From Bacteroidales bacterium (GTDB lineage: Bacteria; Bacteroidota; Bacteroidia; Bacteroidales; GWA2-32-17), in assembly GCA_013314715.1 (NCBI GenBank), contig JABUFC010000030.1:1-40914 (forward strand): DNA of 40,914 nt, written 5' to 3'. Position numbers and translations under genes: made by a program. Of this stretch, positions 28,046 to 36,800 are shown one piece after another. Below the pieces are notes generated by a model, which was not told the origin of the DNA, made no database searches, and saw nothing but the letters and a program-made list of their open reading frames with translations. Within the stretch, counting starts at the first letter, position 1. The number at the start of each line of letters is the position of its first letter.

Positions 28046-29275
28046 ATGAATTCAATAAAAGATGTAAATTTTAAAGGTAAAAAAGTTTTAATTCGTGTCG
28101 ATTTTAATGTACCCTTAAACCATAATCGTCAAATAATGGATGATACGCGCATACGCGAATCGTTGCCCACTATTTTAAAAGTTTTGAACGATGGAGGTAC
28201 AGTTATATTAATGTCGCATCTTGGACGTCCTAACGGATATGAACCCGATTATTCGTTAACACCTATTGTGCCTTTACTTTCAAAATTATTAGGTCGTAAT
28301 GTAATTTTTACACGCGACTTATTTGGACCGAAAACATTCGAAGTATGTGGAAAAATGAAAGCCGGAGAAGTAGCCCTACTCGAGAACCTTCGTTTTTATC
28401 CAGAAGAAGAAGCTGGCGACGAAAAATTTGCACAAGAACTAGCTAAATTAGCCGATGTATATATTAACGATGCCTTTGCAACCTCGCATCGAAAACATAC
28501 TTCAGTTGCTACCATCGTAAAATATTTTAAAGAAAACGCATATTTTGGCTTGTTGCTCGAAAATGAAATTCAAAACCTTGATAAAGTTTTATACGAAGCA
28601 GAGCCTCCTTTTACTGCCATCATTGGAGGAGCCAAAGTAAGTACCAAAATAGGCGTTATTAAAAATTTACTGAACAAAGTGGATAACATGATTATAGGCG
28701 GTGGTATGGCTTTTACTTTTATTAAAGCATTAGGCGGTAAAGTAGGCGATTCTATTATTGAAGATGATAAAATAGAATTAGCCAAAAGCATAATACAAGA
28801 GGTAATGCTTAAAGGAGTTAACTTATATTTACCAACCGATGCGGTTATTGCCAATGGTTTTTCAAACGAAGCGGCTACACAAATTGTTTCGGCCGATAGC
28901 ATACCCGATGGGTGGATGGGCTTAGATATTGGTCCAAAAACGCGTCGTCGATTTGCTGAAATTATTAATCACTCACAAACCATATTGTGGAATGGTCCGA
29001 TGGGAGTTTTTGAAATGGAAAATTTCCGTCAGGGAACTAAATCCATTGCTATTGCTGTTGCAAGTGCTACTATATCGGGTTCATTTTCGCTTATTGGTGG
29101 CGGCGACTCCGTTGCAGCTATTAACCAGTACAACCTTGCCGACCAAATGAGTTATGTTTCGACCGGTGGTGGTGCTATGCTCGAATACCTCGAAGGAAGA
29201 GAATTGCCAGGTATTGCTGCTATTCGAAAAAATAAAGTTGCTGCTGCTCCTAAAAACAATAAGAAAAAAGCATAA
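28046..29275 (+). CDS. pgk: Phosphoglycerate kinase
   Basis: Pgk catalyses the first ATP-forming step of glycolysis. KKVLIRVDFNVPLN at the N-terminus, SHLGRPNG, AFATSHRKHTS, GGAKVSTKIGVIKNLL and the nucleotide-binding GGGDSVAAI block are all present. The 409 residues include a lysine-rich, low-complexity tail (KNKVAAAPKNNKKKA) beyond the family norm. It is the last clear core gene before the accessory island. Confidence 0.97.
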   Translation: MNSIKDVNFKGKKVLIRVDFNVPLNHNRQIMDDTRIRESLPTILKVLNDGGTVILMSHLGRPNGYEPDYSLTPIVPLLSKLLGRNVIFTRDLFGPKTFEVCGKMKAGEVALLENLRFYPEEEAGDEKFAQELAKLADVYINDAFATSHRKHTSVATIVKYFKENAYFGLLLENEIQNLDKVLYEAEPPFTAIIGGAKVSTKIGVIKNLLNKVDNMIIGGGMAFTFIKALGGKVGDSIIEDDKIELAKSIIQEVMLKGVNLYLPTDAVIANGFSNEAATQIVSADSIPDGWMGLDIGPKTRRRFAEIINHSQTILWNGPMGVFEMENFRQGTKSIAIAVASATISGSFSLIGGGDSVAAINQYNLADQMSYVSTGGGAMLEYLEGRELPGIAAIRKNKVAAAPKNNKKKA

Positions 29276-29358
29276 AAATTTTTTAAATTATTTTATAAAA
29301 ATAAGTATATTTACAAATTGTTTAGTACCATAGTTCATTTTGGATTTATTTTAGGTTT

Positions 29359-29532
29359 ATGAATAAGAAACGTTTTTATAAATGGCCTTTCATTAAAAAA
29401 GATACCTTAATTATGATAATGTCGGTGTCTTTGTTTAAATTAATAGGACAAAAAAGATATAGTATTAAAATAAAATTATCTTATTTACATAATTTATGTT
29501 TTGTAAAAATTAAACAATGTATAATTTTTTAA
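29359..29532 (+). CDS. Small ORF, possible truncated gene at island edge
   Basis: The 57-codon frame starts MNKKRFYKWPFIKKDTLIMI, with a basic N-terminus and then a hydrophobic stretch (LIMIMSVSLFKLIG), like the start of an exported protein. After about residue 30 it turns into AT-rich, poorly protein-like sequence. TAGGTTTA directly precedes the ATG, one base off the -7 promoter consensus. I recognise no family. It may be the 5' remnant of a gene cut by arrival of the downstream island, or simply non-coding. The remainder of 29276-29554 shows nothing else. Confidence 0.3.
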   Translation: MNKKRFYKWPFIKKDTLIMIMSVSLFKLIGQKRYSIKIKLSYLHNLCFVKIKQCIIF

Positions 29533-29554
29533 TAAAAAATAATAAGAAATCAAT

Positions 29555-32089
29555 ATGACCAAAGAGCAAAAATTTTACAACTCACTGCAAGACATTTTCA
29601 TTGGTGCTAAAATAGAAGGTCAAGGCGGATTTGTTAATTTGATGAAAATTAAATCAAATTATTATTCGAAGATTGAAAAAATACTTAAAGAAGATATTGA
29701 GAAAGCATTAAACCAATATCCAACATTTCGTGAAGAATTATTCGATAAGTTATACACATTTTTTAATCGTTACTTTACCGAAAGCGGTTCAATTTATTTT
29801 AATTCAACACCTTTTCACAACAATATTTACGAAAAGGTTTATACTGATGATAAAGATGTAATTTTATTCTGGAAAACTCAAATGCTTTATTATGTAAAAA
29901 CGGATAGGATATTTAAAAGCATTCCTGTTGAGTTTGATAATTATAAATTTTACTTTGATGCATCAACAATAGAAAACAAAAAAGCCAACGAAAAACGCAG
30001 TTTGATATACGAATTAAAGGAAGTAAAAGAAGATAAAACAATAATTTTCAATGTGTATTATTCCGAAAAAGGCAGAGTAACCAAGACCGAAGACATACTC
30101 AAGGAGCTAAAGAAAAAAGAGATAAAGCTTGACGAAGAAACCTTAGAAAGAGCATTTCGCATATTTGAAAGGCAAAGTGAAGTAGATTTCTTTATTAACA
30201 AAAATGCAAAAGCATTTTTACAAGAACAGTTTAAACTCTGGAGTTATCAGTATTTTTGGGAAGGGGCAAAAGAATGGAGCGCAGATAGAGTAAATGAGTT
30301 ACAGATCTTAAAAGATATTGCATTTAAGATAATAGATTTTATTAGTCAGTTTGAAGACGAGCTGGTAAAGATATGGAACAAACCGAAGTTTGTGAAAAAC
30401 TCAAACTATGTGATTACTTTAGATAGAATAAAAGATATACATGTAGTAGAGAAGATATTGAATCATCAAAGCATTCAAGAACAGATAAAGGAGTGGCAAG
30501 AGTTAGGTATTGTTGAAGAGAGTTTTGACAAAAATAAAATTATTGAAAATGATGTTTTTGGTAAAAAAGTGAATGCTAAATTCCAATTTTTGCCTATAGA
30601 TACCAAGTATTTTAAGGATTTAGAATTTGAGATTTTAAATTTGTTTGATGATTTAGACAAATCTTTAGATGGTTGGCTTATCAAGAGTGAAAACTATCAG
30701 GCATTGAATACAATATTGCCGAAATTTAAAGAAAAAGTGCAAACGATATATATTGACCCACCGTTTAATTTAGATTCATCTGATCAGTTTTTATATAGAA
30801 CAAACTACAAAGATGCTAACTGGGCAACATTGCTTGAAAACAGATTAAGAATTGCAAGAGAATGGCTTAATGAAAGAGGAAGTATTTTTGTAAGGTGTGA
30901 TTACAATGGGAATTGGATTGTAAGATGTTTAATGGATGATATTTTTGATGGAAATTTTATTAACGAGATAGCAGTCGGGAAAACTGCTGGTAAAAAGAAA
31001 ACTGGCTTAAGTCTTTCATACACAAAGGATAACCTCTTCTTCTATGCGAAAAATCCTGAATATATAATCAACGAAACAATAAAAGAAACTTATGATTATT
31101 CATTTTATAAGAAGATTATAAAGATTCTTGAAAAAAATAATTTTAACAATAAAAACAAATTATCTGATATTTTGTTAAATAACCTTTTTTGGGTTGATTT
31201 AGATCATCGTCCGGGTGAAAGACAGACAAACAAAAGTAGAAAACTTTTAGGTATTGAGTTCAGTCCTCCGAAAGGAAGGCATTGGATTAAATCTCAAGAA
31301 AAATTAGACCAACTTTATAAAGAAGGAAAAGCAAGATTAAAAGATAAAGTTACAGAAAAAATTTATTACAAAGAAAGCGAGTTAAATAGCTTAAAGAATA
31401 ACGATAACTTAATTATACAAGTATTCCTTGATAATGAAATAATCACGGACAACTGGACAGATATAAATGGTTATTCACAAGCAAGCGGTTTTCAAACAGA
31501 AAATTCTGAAATTGTACTTAAGAGATCAATTGAAACAGCGTCAAACAAAACTGATTTAATTCTTGACTTCTTCCTTGGCTCTGGCACTACAATCGCAGTA
31601 GCCCACAAGCTCGGCAGAAAATGGATTGGCGTTGAAATGGGAGAGCATTTTTATTCAGTAGTTTTACCGAGAATGAAAAAGGTTTTGTTTTACGATAAAT
31701 CAGGAATATCAAAAGAAGTAAAGGAATATCAAGGCGGCGGCTTTTTCAAATACTACGAACTTGAACAATACGAAGAAACACTTGCTAATACCGTTTACGA
31801 AAATTACGATTTGTTTATTATTGGCGATAAATCACCTTATGAGCAATATGTGTTTATGAAAGACGAAAAAATGCTACGAGCATTCGAAATTGACTACGAA
31901 AACAAAAAAGTAAATGTAGATTTGAGTAAATTGTACCAAAACATTGACATTGCGGAAACTTTATCGAACTTAACTGGCAAATGGATAAAGAAAATCACAC
32001 AAAATCAAGTTGAGTTTCCCGATGGCAGTATTGTCAATATAAAAGATTTGGATTATAAATCGATAAAGCAATTGATTTGGTGGGAGTAG
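29555..32089 (+). CDS. Type III-like (beta-class) DNA adenine methyltransferase
   Basis: The 844-residue protein has the catalytic motif IV as DPPFN (residues 401-405) followed much later by the AdoMet motif LDFFLGSGTTIAV (670-682), the order of beta-class N6-adenine methyltransferases such as type III Mod. The roughly 220 residues between them should include target recognition. It is longer than usual Mod proteins (about 600-700): the first 380 residues are an extra domain (NLMKIKSNYYSKIEKILKED ... FNRYFTESGSIYF). No type III Res gene follows; instead the island carries separate nuclease and helicase genes. Its C-terminal codons for LIWWE-stop contain GGGAG, which serves as the ribosome-binding site of the next gene and is duplicated at two later junctions. 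I infer it marks self DNA for the island. Confidence 0.88.
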   Translation: MTKEQKFYNSLQDIFIGAKIEGQGGFVNLMKIKSNYYSKIEKILKEDIEKALNQYPTFREELFDKLYTFFNRYFTESGSIYFNSTPFHNNIYEKVYTDDKDVILFWKTQMLYYVKTDRIFKSIPVEFDNYKFYFDASTIENKKANEKRSLIYELKEVKEDKTIIFNVYYSEKGRVTKTEDILKELKKKEIKLDEETLERAFRIFERQSEVDFFINKNAKAFLQEQFKLWSYQYFWEGAKEWSADRVNELQILKDIAFKIIDFISQFEDELVKIWNKPKFVKNSNYVITLDRIKDIHVVEKILNHQSIQEQIKEWQELGIVEESFDKNKIIENDVFGKKVNAKFQFLPIDTKYFKDLEFEILNLFDDLDKSLDGWLIKSENYQALNTILPKFKEKVQTIYIDPPFNLDSSDQFLYRTNYKDANWATLLENRLRIAREWLNERGSIFVRCDYNGNWIVRCLMDDIFDGNFINEIAVGKTAGKKKTGLSLSYTKDNLFFYAKNPEYIINETIKETYDYSFYKKIIKILEKNNFNNKNKLSDILLNNLFWVDLDHRPGERQTNKSRKLLGIEFSPPKGRHWIKSQEKLDQLYKEGKARLKDKVTEKIYYKESELNSLKNNDNLIIQVFLDNEIITDNWTDINGYSQASGFQTENSEIVLKRSIETASNKTDLILDFFLGSGTTIAVAHKLGRKWIGVEMGEHFYSVVLPRMKKVLFYDKSGISKEVKEYQGGGFFKYYELEQYEETLANTVYENYDLFIIGDKSPYEQYVFMKDEKMLRAFEIDYENKKVNVDLSKLYQNIDIAETLSNLTGKWIKKITQNQVEFPDGSIVNIKDLDYKSIKQLIWWE
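32041..32086 (+). repeat. Methyltransferase 3'-end repeat, copy A
   Basis: This is the parental copy, coding for the last residues of the methyltransferase up to WWE. It is about 80% identical (37 of 46 bases by eye) to 35941-35986. Confidence 0.75.
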
Positions 32090-32091
32090 TT

Positions 32092-34776
32092 ATGGAAAAG
32101 AAAAAAGAATATAAACTTTTTGAAAGTGGGGCGAACTGGTTAAAAGCAGATTTTCATTTACATTCGCCTTTGGTACATTCTTTTACATTACCTAATGAAA
32201 TAAATTTAGATAACGATTTAGACAAATTAGTAGAGCTATATATAAATAAGTTATTTGATAAAGAAATTAAGATAGCTACAATTACAGATTATCAACAGGT
32301 AAGGAAAGATTTTTTTGAGAAACTACAAACAAAAGCAAGAGAAAAAGCGATTTATATATTTCCAGGAATAGAATTATCAGTAAACTACGGCAAAGGATTG
32401 CATATTTTAATTATATTTGAGTATAACGAAGATATAGAAGGGATAAATAGATATATTAATTCCCTTGATCAAAATCCTCAAGAATCTTTAATAAAAAATG
32501 ATAGGAGTCACCGCGACATAAACTTGCAAAAAGATTTAAAAATAGTTTTAGAAGAAATAAAAGCTAAATTTAATTGCTTAATAATTTATCCACATCCAAA
32601 TGAAAAAAACGGAATTCTAAATTCTTTCCAACCTAAAGAATCTGCTGAATTATTGAAGTTTGCAGACGCAATTGAATTTATTGGTGAAAATGATAAGAGC
32701 AGGCTTATAAGTACTGGGTGTTTAGAAAAATCTTTCTTTGATAATTTTGCTATTATAGAGAATACTGATCCAAAGTCAATAGATGAAATAGGTTCAAAGC
32801 AAAGAAATAAGAAAATCAGAACAACCTATTTAAAATTAAGCAGTGTATCTATTAATGCTATTAAGCTTGCATTACACGATCCAACATTACGAGTTATAAT
32901 TTATGAAAAAAGCGATAAAAATAACGATAGGATATTATCAGTAAAAATTAACGGAACATCGTTTCTGAAAAATGTTAGTTTAGATTTTAACCAAGATTTA
33001 AATACACTTATTGGTGGTAGAGGTGTTGGAAAATCAGCTATTTTAGAAGCAATAAGGTATTGTTTAGATTTGCCTATATACTCTGATAAAGCATATAGAG
33101 AGGATTTTGTAAAAAATGTTGTAGGAAGTGGTGGCACTATTGAAATTGAAATTGAAAGATTTTTTGGTGAAACCTCAATAAAAGATAAAATTAAAAGAGT
33201 AATAAGTCAGTTGCCGGTGGTAGAAGGGAAAAATCTTTCACCTGAAGATTTTTTTGGTGAAAAAATTCCTTTAATTTTAGGTCAAAAAGAATTATATGCC
33301 CTTTCGTTAAGAGAAGATTTTCAGCTATTACTAATTGATAACTTAATTGGTGATGTTATAAAAACGGAAGATTTGGAACTGAAAAAGTTGATTGCTGCTC
33401 TTGAGGAAAATTCAAGAGAATTGATATCAGAAAAAAAGAAAATTCAAAAAAAGGAAGAATACGAACAAGAACTTAAAACAATAAATGAACATATAAAAAC
33501 ATTTCAGGATCTCGGTGTGGCAGAAAAGATGGCTAAACACACTGAGCTTATACAAGACGAGAAAATATTAATAAATGCAATAGGTAAACTTAAAGACAAA
33601 ATAAATGAACTTGATCAATCAATACAAGATACTGTTCAAGAAATTGAAAAATACAGTAAATTATTGCAAAATGGTAATAGTGTTGAAAAAAGTTTATTAT
33701 TAGAAGCTTCAAATGAATTTTTAGGTATAAAAGAATATTTTGAGAAATTGAAAAAAGATTTTGAGATTAAGATAACTGCCTATGAACAAAAATTAGATGA
33801 TTTGCAAAAAAAATGGCAAGAACAAAAGAAAAATTATGAAACTGAAATAAATAATATAAAACAAGAATTATCTGCAAAGGGGCTTGAACCAGACAAATAT
33901 GAAACACTTATAAAAAGAAAAACCCAAATTGAGCCAATTATAAATGAATATTCAAAGATTACTTCAAAAATTACAGAATTAGAAAATACACGAAATAACT
34001 TAAAAAGTAAAATAAAAGAACAAAGACACAAATTATTTAATATAAGAAAAAATAAATTAGATGAATTAAATCAAAAATTAAATAACAGATTAAAGATTGA
34101 TATTGAATATTTGAATAACAAAGAAAAATTCAAAGAACAATTTAGTGAACTGCTAAAAGGTTCAGGAATTTCTAAAGATGCAATCAACAACATTATTGAA
34201 AAAGATGTAATAGATGGTATAGAAATTTCAAATTATATTTGCTTAGGAAAACAAAAACTTCAGGAAATATTTGGATTCACTGACGCAATGGCTCAAAGAT
34301 TATTGGAGTGGTTTAAAAATGATGAAAAATTATTTGAACTGGAAACACTTTTCCCTGATGATAAGATATTAATAAAACTAAAAGTAGAAGATACATATAA
34401 AGAATTAAGCACTCTTTCAGCTGGTCAAAAAGCAACAGCTCTGTTGATTTTATTATTTGCTCAAGAAAATAGAATACTTATAATAGACCAGCCTGAGGAA
34501 GATTTAGATAATAGATTTATATATGAAGATGTAGTGAAAATACTAAGAGAAATTAAAAATAATACACAAATAATTTTAGTTACACACAATGCAAATATCC
34601 CAGTATTGGGAGATGCTGAACAGGTTTTTGTTTTAGAAGCATCAAATAATGAGTGCTCCATTATGGATGTTGGATCTATCGATAAAATATCCATTGCTCA
34701 AAATATTAAATCAATAATGGAAGGTGGAGAAGAAGCATTCAAACGAAGAATTGAAAAATATGGAGTAAAAATATGA
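32092..34776 (+). CDS. PHP-domain plus SMC/AAA-like ATPase (TrlF family)
   Basis: I place the start at ATG 32092 (894 residues), which has GGGAG 5 bases upstream; the longer frame from 32077 overlaps the methyltransferase end. Residues 18-230 are a PHP phosphoesterase-like domain (ADFHLHSP with His22 and His24, ITDY at 64-67, GIELS with Glu94, IYPHP with His168). An ABC/SMC-type ATPase follows: Walker A GGRGVGKS (308-315), a coiled coil of about residues 430-660, signature LSAGQKA, Walker B RILIIDQPEEDLDNR and switch His in LVTHNAN. This layout matches TrlF-type proteins found in phage-defence islands. The PHP site lacks two usual histidines (TDY for TDH, TDPK for SDAH), so it may be altered or inactive. 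The end overlaps the next gene (ATGA). Confidence 0.85.
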   Translation: MEKKKEYKLFESGANWLKADFHLHSPLVHSFTLPNEINLDNDLDKLVELYINKLFDKEIKIATITDYQQVRKDFFEKLQTKAREKAIYIFPGIELSVNYGKGLHILIIFEYNEDIEGINRYINSLDQNPQESLIKNDRSHRDINLQKDLKIVLEEIKAKFNCLIIYPHPNEKNGILNSFQPKESAELLKFADAIEFIGENDKSRLISTGCLEKSFFDNFAIIENTDPKSIDEIGSKQRNKKIRTTYLKLSSVSINAIKLALHDPTLRVIIYEKSDKNNDRILSVKINGTSFLKNVSLDFNQDLNTLIGGRGVGKSAILEAIRYCLDLPIYSDKAYREDFVKNVVGSGGTIEIEIERFFGETSIKDKIKRVISQLPVVEGKNLSPEDFFGEKIPLILGQKELYALSLREDFQLLLIDNLIGDVIKTEDLELKKLIAALEENSRELISEKKKIQKKEEYEQELKTINEHIKTFQDLGVAEKMAKHTELIQDEKILINAIGKLKDKINELDQSIQDTVQEIEKYSKLLQNGNSVEKSLLLEASNEFLGIKEYFEKLKKDFEIKITAYEQKLDDLQKKWQEQKKNYETEINNIKQELSAKGLEPDKYETLIKRKTQIEPIINEYSKITSKITELENTRNNLKSKIKEQRHKLFNIRKNKLDELNQKLNNRLKIDIEYLNNKEKFKEQFSELLKGSGISKDAINNIIEKDVIDGIEISNYICLGKQKLQEIFGFTDAMAQRLLEWFKNDEKLFELETLFPDDKILIKLKVEDTYKELSTLSAGQKATALLILLFAQENRILIIDQPEEDLDNRFIYEDVVKILREIKNNTQIILVTHNANIPVLGDAEQVFVLEASNNECSIMDVGSIDKISIAQNIKSIMEGGEEAFKRRIEKYGVKI

Positions 34777-35930
34777 ACACTATTGAATTATTAGAACTTA
34801 TCAACAAAGGTGAAGGATACCACCTTGAATTTAAGCATGAAGAAGAAAACAACGAAGATTTTGCAAAAACTATTGTTTGTTTTGCAAATACCGATGGTGG
34901 TAAGATATTGATTGGTGTTGACGACACTGGCAGAACCATTGGAGTTTCAGACATAGATAAGTTAATGTTAAGAATGGATGATATCGCATTAAATCGTTGT
35001 GACCCACCGGTTATTATTTTACAAGAATCCATAAATATTGATGGAAAAAATGTTGTAATTGTTAATGTTGAAAAAGGAAGTCAAAGACCTTATAGAACAA
35101 AGTCGGGACATTATTATATAAGATCATCCAACCGTTGCCGACAAGCAACAAGAGAGGAATTATTGAGAATATTTCAATCTGCAAAAAGTTTGTTTTATGA
35201 TGAAATACCAATTAATAACTCTAAATTAACTGACTTAGATATTTCATCTTTTAAGTTTTTTCTTAGAAAATACCTTAATATAGAAACAAATAATGAAGAA
35301 AAGATCATAAATTATCTTTGTAATTTTCATTTATTAGAGAAAGAAAGTTTAACACCTACATTTACAGGAATTTTGTTTTTTGCTAATAACCCGCAAAATT
35401 TTGTAAGTGAGAGTAGAATTGTTTGTGCAAATATTGAGGGTACAGATATTAGTCAAACAGATCTTGAAACAAAAAATCTGACAGGTAAAATATCTGATAT
35501 AATTAATAATGTTGAAATTTTTTTCAAATTATCCCTTCGCAATAAACATAGAATAAAAGATTTTCAACCAGAATCAGAATATGAAATTCCGCTCACTGCT
35601 TTAAGAGAAGCCATTGTAAATGCTATTGCTCATAGAGATTATACAATAAACGCCCCAATACGAGTTTTAATTTTTACCAATAGAGTGGAAATTCGTAGCC
35701 CTGGTAGACTACCTAATACGGTAACAGTTGAAAGCATAAAAGTAGGCGGTTCTCATGTATTAAGAAATCCAACCATTTACAATATGCTTTTGAAAATGGG
35801 TTTGGTGACCGATTTAGGGAGCGGTGTAAGAAGAATAATTAAATTGGTTAAGGAACACTTAAATAAAGATGTAGAATTCGAAAATACAGAAAATGAATTT
35901 ATCATTAAAATACCGAGAAAAACGGAATGA
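34773..35930 (+). CDS. AlbA_2 (Schlafen-type) plus HATPase ATP-binding protein
   Basis: The 385-residue protein has an N-terminal AlbA_2 nucleic-acid-binding domain (EGYHLEFKHEEENNEDFAKTIVCFANTDGGKILIGVDD, residues 14-51, to about 125) and a C-terminal GHKL/HATPase_c_4 domain with the N-box EAIVNAIAHRDY and glycine block RSPGRLPN. A winged-helix-like end (LLKMGLVTDLGSGVRRI) follows. Such proteins are often misnamed RecG-like and are thought to act as nucleic-acid-dependent regulators. It is translationally coupled to the upstream ATPase (ATGA) with GGAG 7 bases before its start. Its own TGA again overlaps an ATG, that of a 20-codon mini-ORF. A direct role in defence is inferred from position. 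Confidence 0.85.
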   Translation: MNTIELLELINKGEGYHLEFKHEEENNEDFAKTIVCFANTDGGKILIGVDDTGRTIGVSDIDKLMLRMDDIALNRCDPPVIILQESINIDGKNVVIVNVEKGSQRPYRTKSGHYYIRSSNRCRQATREELLRIFQSAKSLFYDEIPINNSKLTDLDISSFKFFLRKYLNIETNNEEKIINYLCNFHLLEKESLTPTFTGILFFANNPQNFVSESRIVCANIEGTDISQTDLETKNLTGKISDIINNVEIFFKLSLRNKHRIKDFQPESEYEIPLTALREAIVNAIAHRDYTINAPIRVLIFTNRVEIRSPGRLPNTVTVESIKVGGSHVLRNPTIYNMLLKMGLVTDLGSGVRRIIKLVKEHLNKDVEFENTENEFIIKIPRKTE

Positions 35931-35989
35931 AAGAGAGGAAAAAAGATTTTGACCATAAATTAATAAAACTTTTAATTTGGTGGGAGTGA
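35927..35989 (+). pseudogene. Mini-ORF that is a relic of a methyltransferase C-terminus
   Basis: The 20-codon frame overlaps the AlbA_2 gene stop by four bases (ATGA) and ends 1 base before the nuclease start. Its last 15 residues (KDFDHKLIKLLIWWE) match the methyltransferase C-terminus KDLDYKSIKQLIWWE at 11 of 15 positions. It may still be translated and could couple translation between its neighbours, since its final codons hold GGGAG. Confidence 0.55.
35941..35986 (+). repeat. Methyltransferase 3'-end repeat, copy B
   Basis: Aligns without gaps to 32041-32086 with nine mismatches in 46 bases; similarity stops abruptly upstream. Together the two copies are direct repeats flanking the PHP-ATPase and AlbA_2 genes. 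Confidence 0.7.
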
Positions 35990-35990
35990 A

Positions 35991-36800
35991 ATGAAAATAG
36001 AATATCAATACATAGAATCGGATTTTAAAGATTATAAAGGTGTTTCATTCTCTGATATCGAATATAAAGAACTTTTAAAAAATGAAGTGAAAGATAAATT
36101 ACTCGATACACCGCAAAGAAATGAAATGGTATCAACTCTTGAAGGACTAAAATCAGAAACAGGCTTTGAAGGATCAGAAACCTTATTGGCTGATATACAA
36201 TATTTGCAAAATCGTTCAGTAGATGTACAAGATTTTAGAATTGGCGAGGCGTTTGCTGAAGTTTGTTTGGAAAAACATTTTAATTGTCGTTTTTATTGGA
36301 ATGAACTTAGAGATGCACGAAATCCAAAAGGGAATAAAACAGGTGCAGATTTAGTGGGATTTATAGAAATAGGTAATGAAATATTGTTTTTATTTGGAGA
36401 AGTTAAAACATCTTCCGAGCAAAAGAGCCCACCACAAGTAATGACTAATCCAACGGGTATAGAAAATCAATTAAAAGATTTATATAAAGACAAAAATAAG
36501 AGAATAAATTTGATCAGTTACATTCAAAACAAGATAAGTTTGAGTAATAATTTAAATTTTAAGGAAAATTTTGCTAATGCGATAAGAAGCTATTATCAAC
36601 CGAATGGGAGTAAGTATTTATTATATGGTGTGTTGGTAAGGGATACAGGCGTAAACGTAGATGATATAAAACAGAGTTATGACAAATTGAAACAACAAGT
36701 ACTTAATCCAATAGGTTTAAGGTTATTGGCAATTTATGTTTCAATACCTAAAAATCAGTGGTTAAAAATTATAAACGGTGATGAGAATGTTGGCAACTGA
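35991..36800 (+). CDS. PD-(D/E)XK nuclease-like protein, HamA-like
   Basis: The 269-residue protein carries a restriction-endonuclease-like core: GEAFAEVC (85-92), then GADLVGFIEI with Asp120, and FLFGEVKTS with Glu137 and Lys139, i.e. the D...ExK pattern. A gene of this size overlapping the start of a large DEAH helicase gene is the layout of Hachiman (hamA-hamB), in which a nuclease is held by the helicase and released on damage to DNA. I am confident of the nuclease fold pattern, less so of the exact family; it could be a divergent relative. GGGAG 4 bases upstream of ATG, inside copy B, is its ribosome-binding site. Confidence 0.7.
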   Translation: MKIEYQYIESDFKDYKGVSFSDIEYKELLKNEVKDKLLDTPQRNEMVSTLEGLKSETGFEGSETLLADIQYLQNRSVDVQDFRIGEAFAEVCLEKHFNCRFYWNELRDARNPKGNKTGADLVGFIEIGNEILFLFGEVKTSSEQKSPPQVMTNPTGIENQLKDLYKDKNKRINLISYIQNKISLSNNLNFKENFANAIRSYYQPNGSKYLLYGVLVRDTGVNVDDIKQSYDKLKQQVLNPIGLRLLAIYVSIPKNQWLKIINGDENVGN

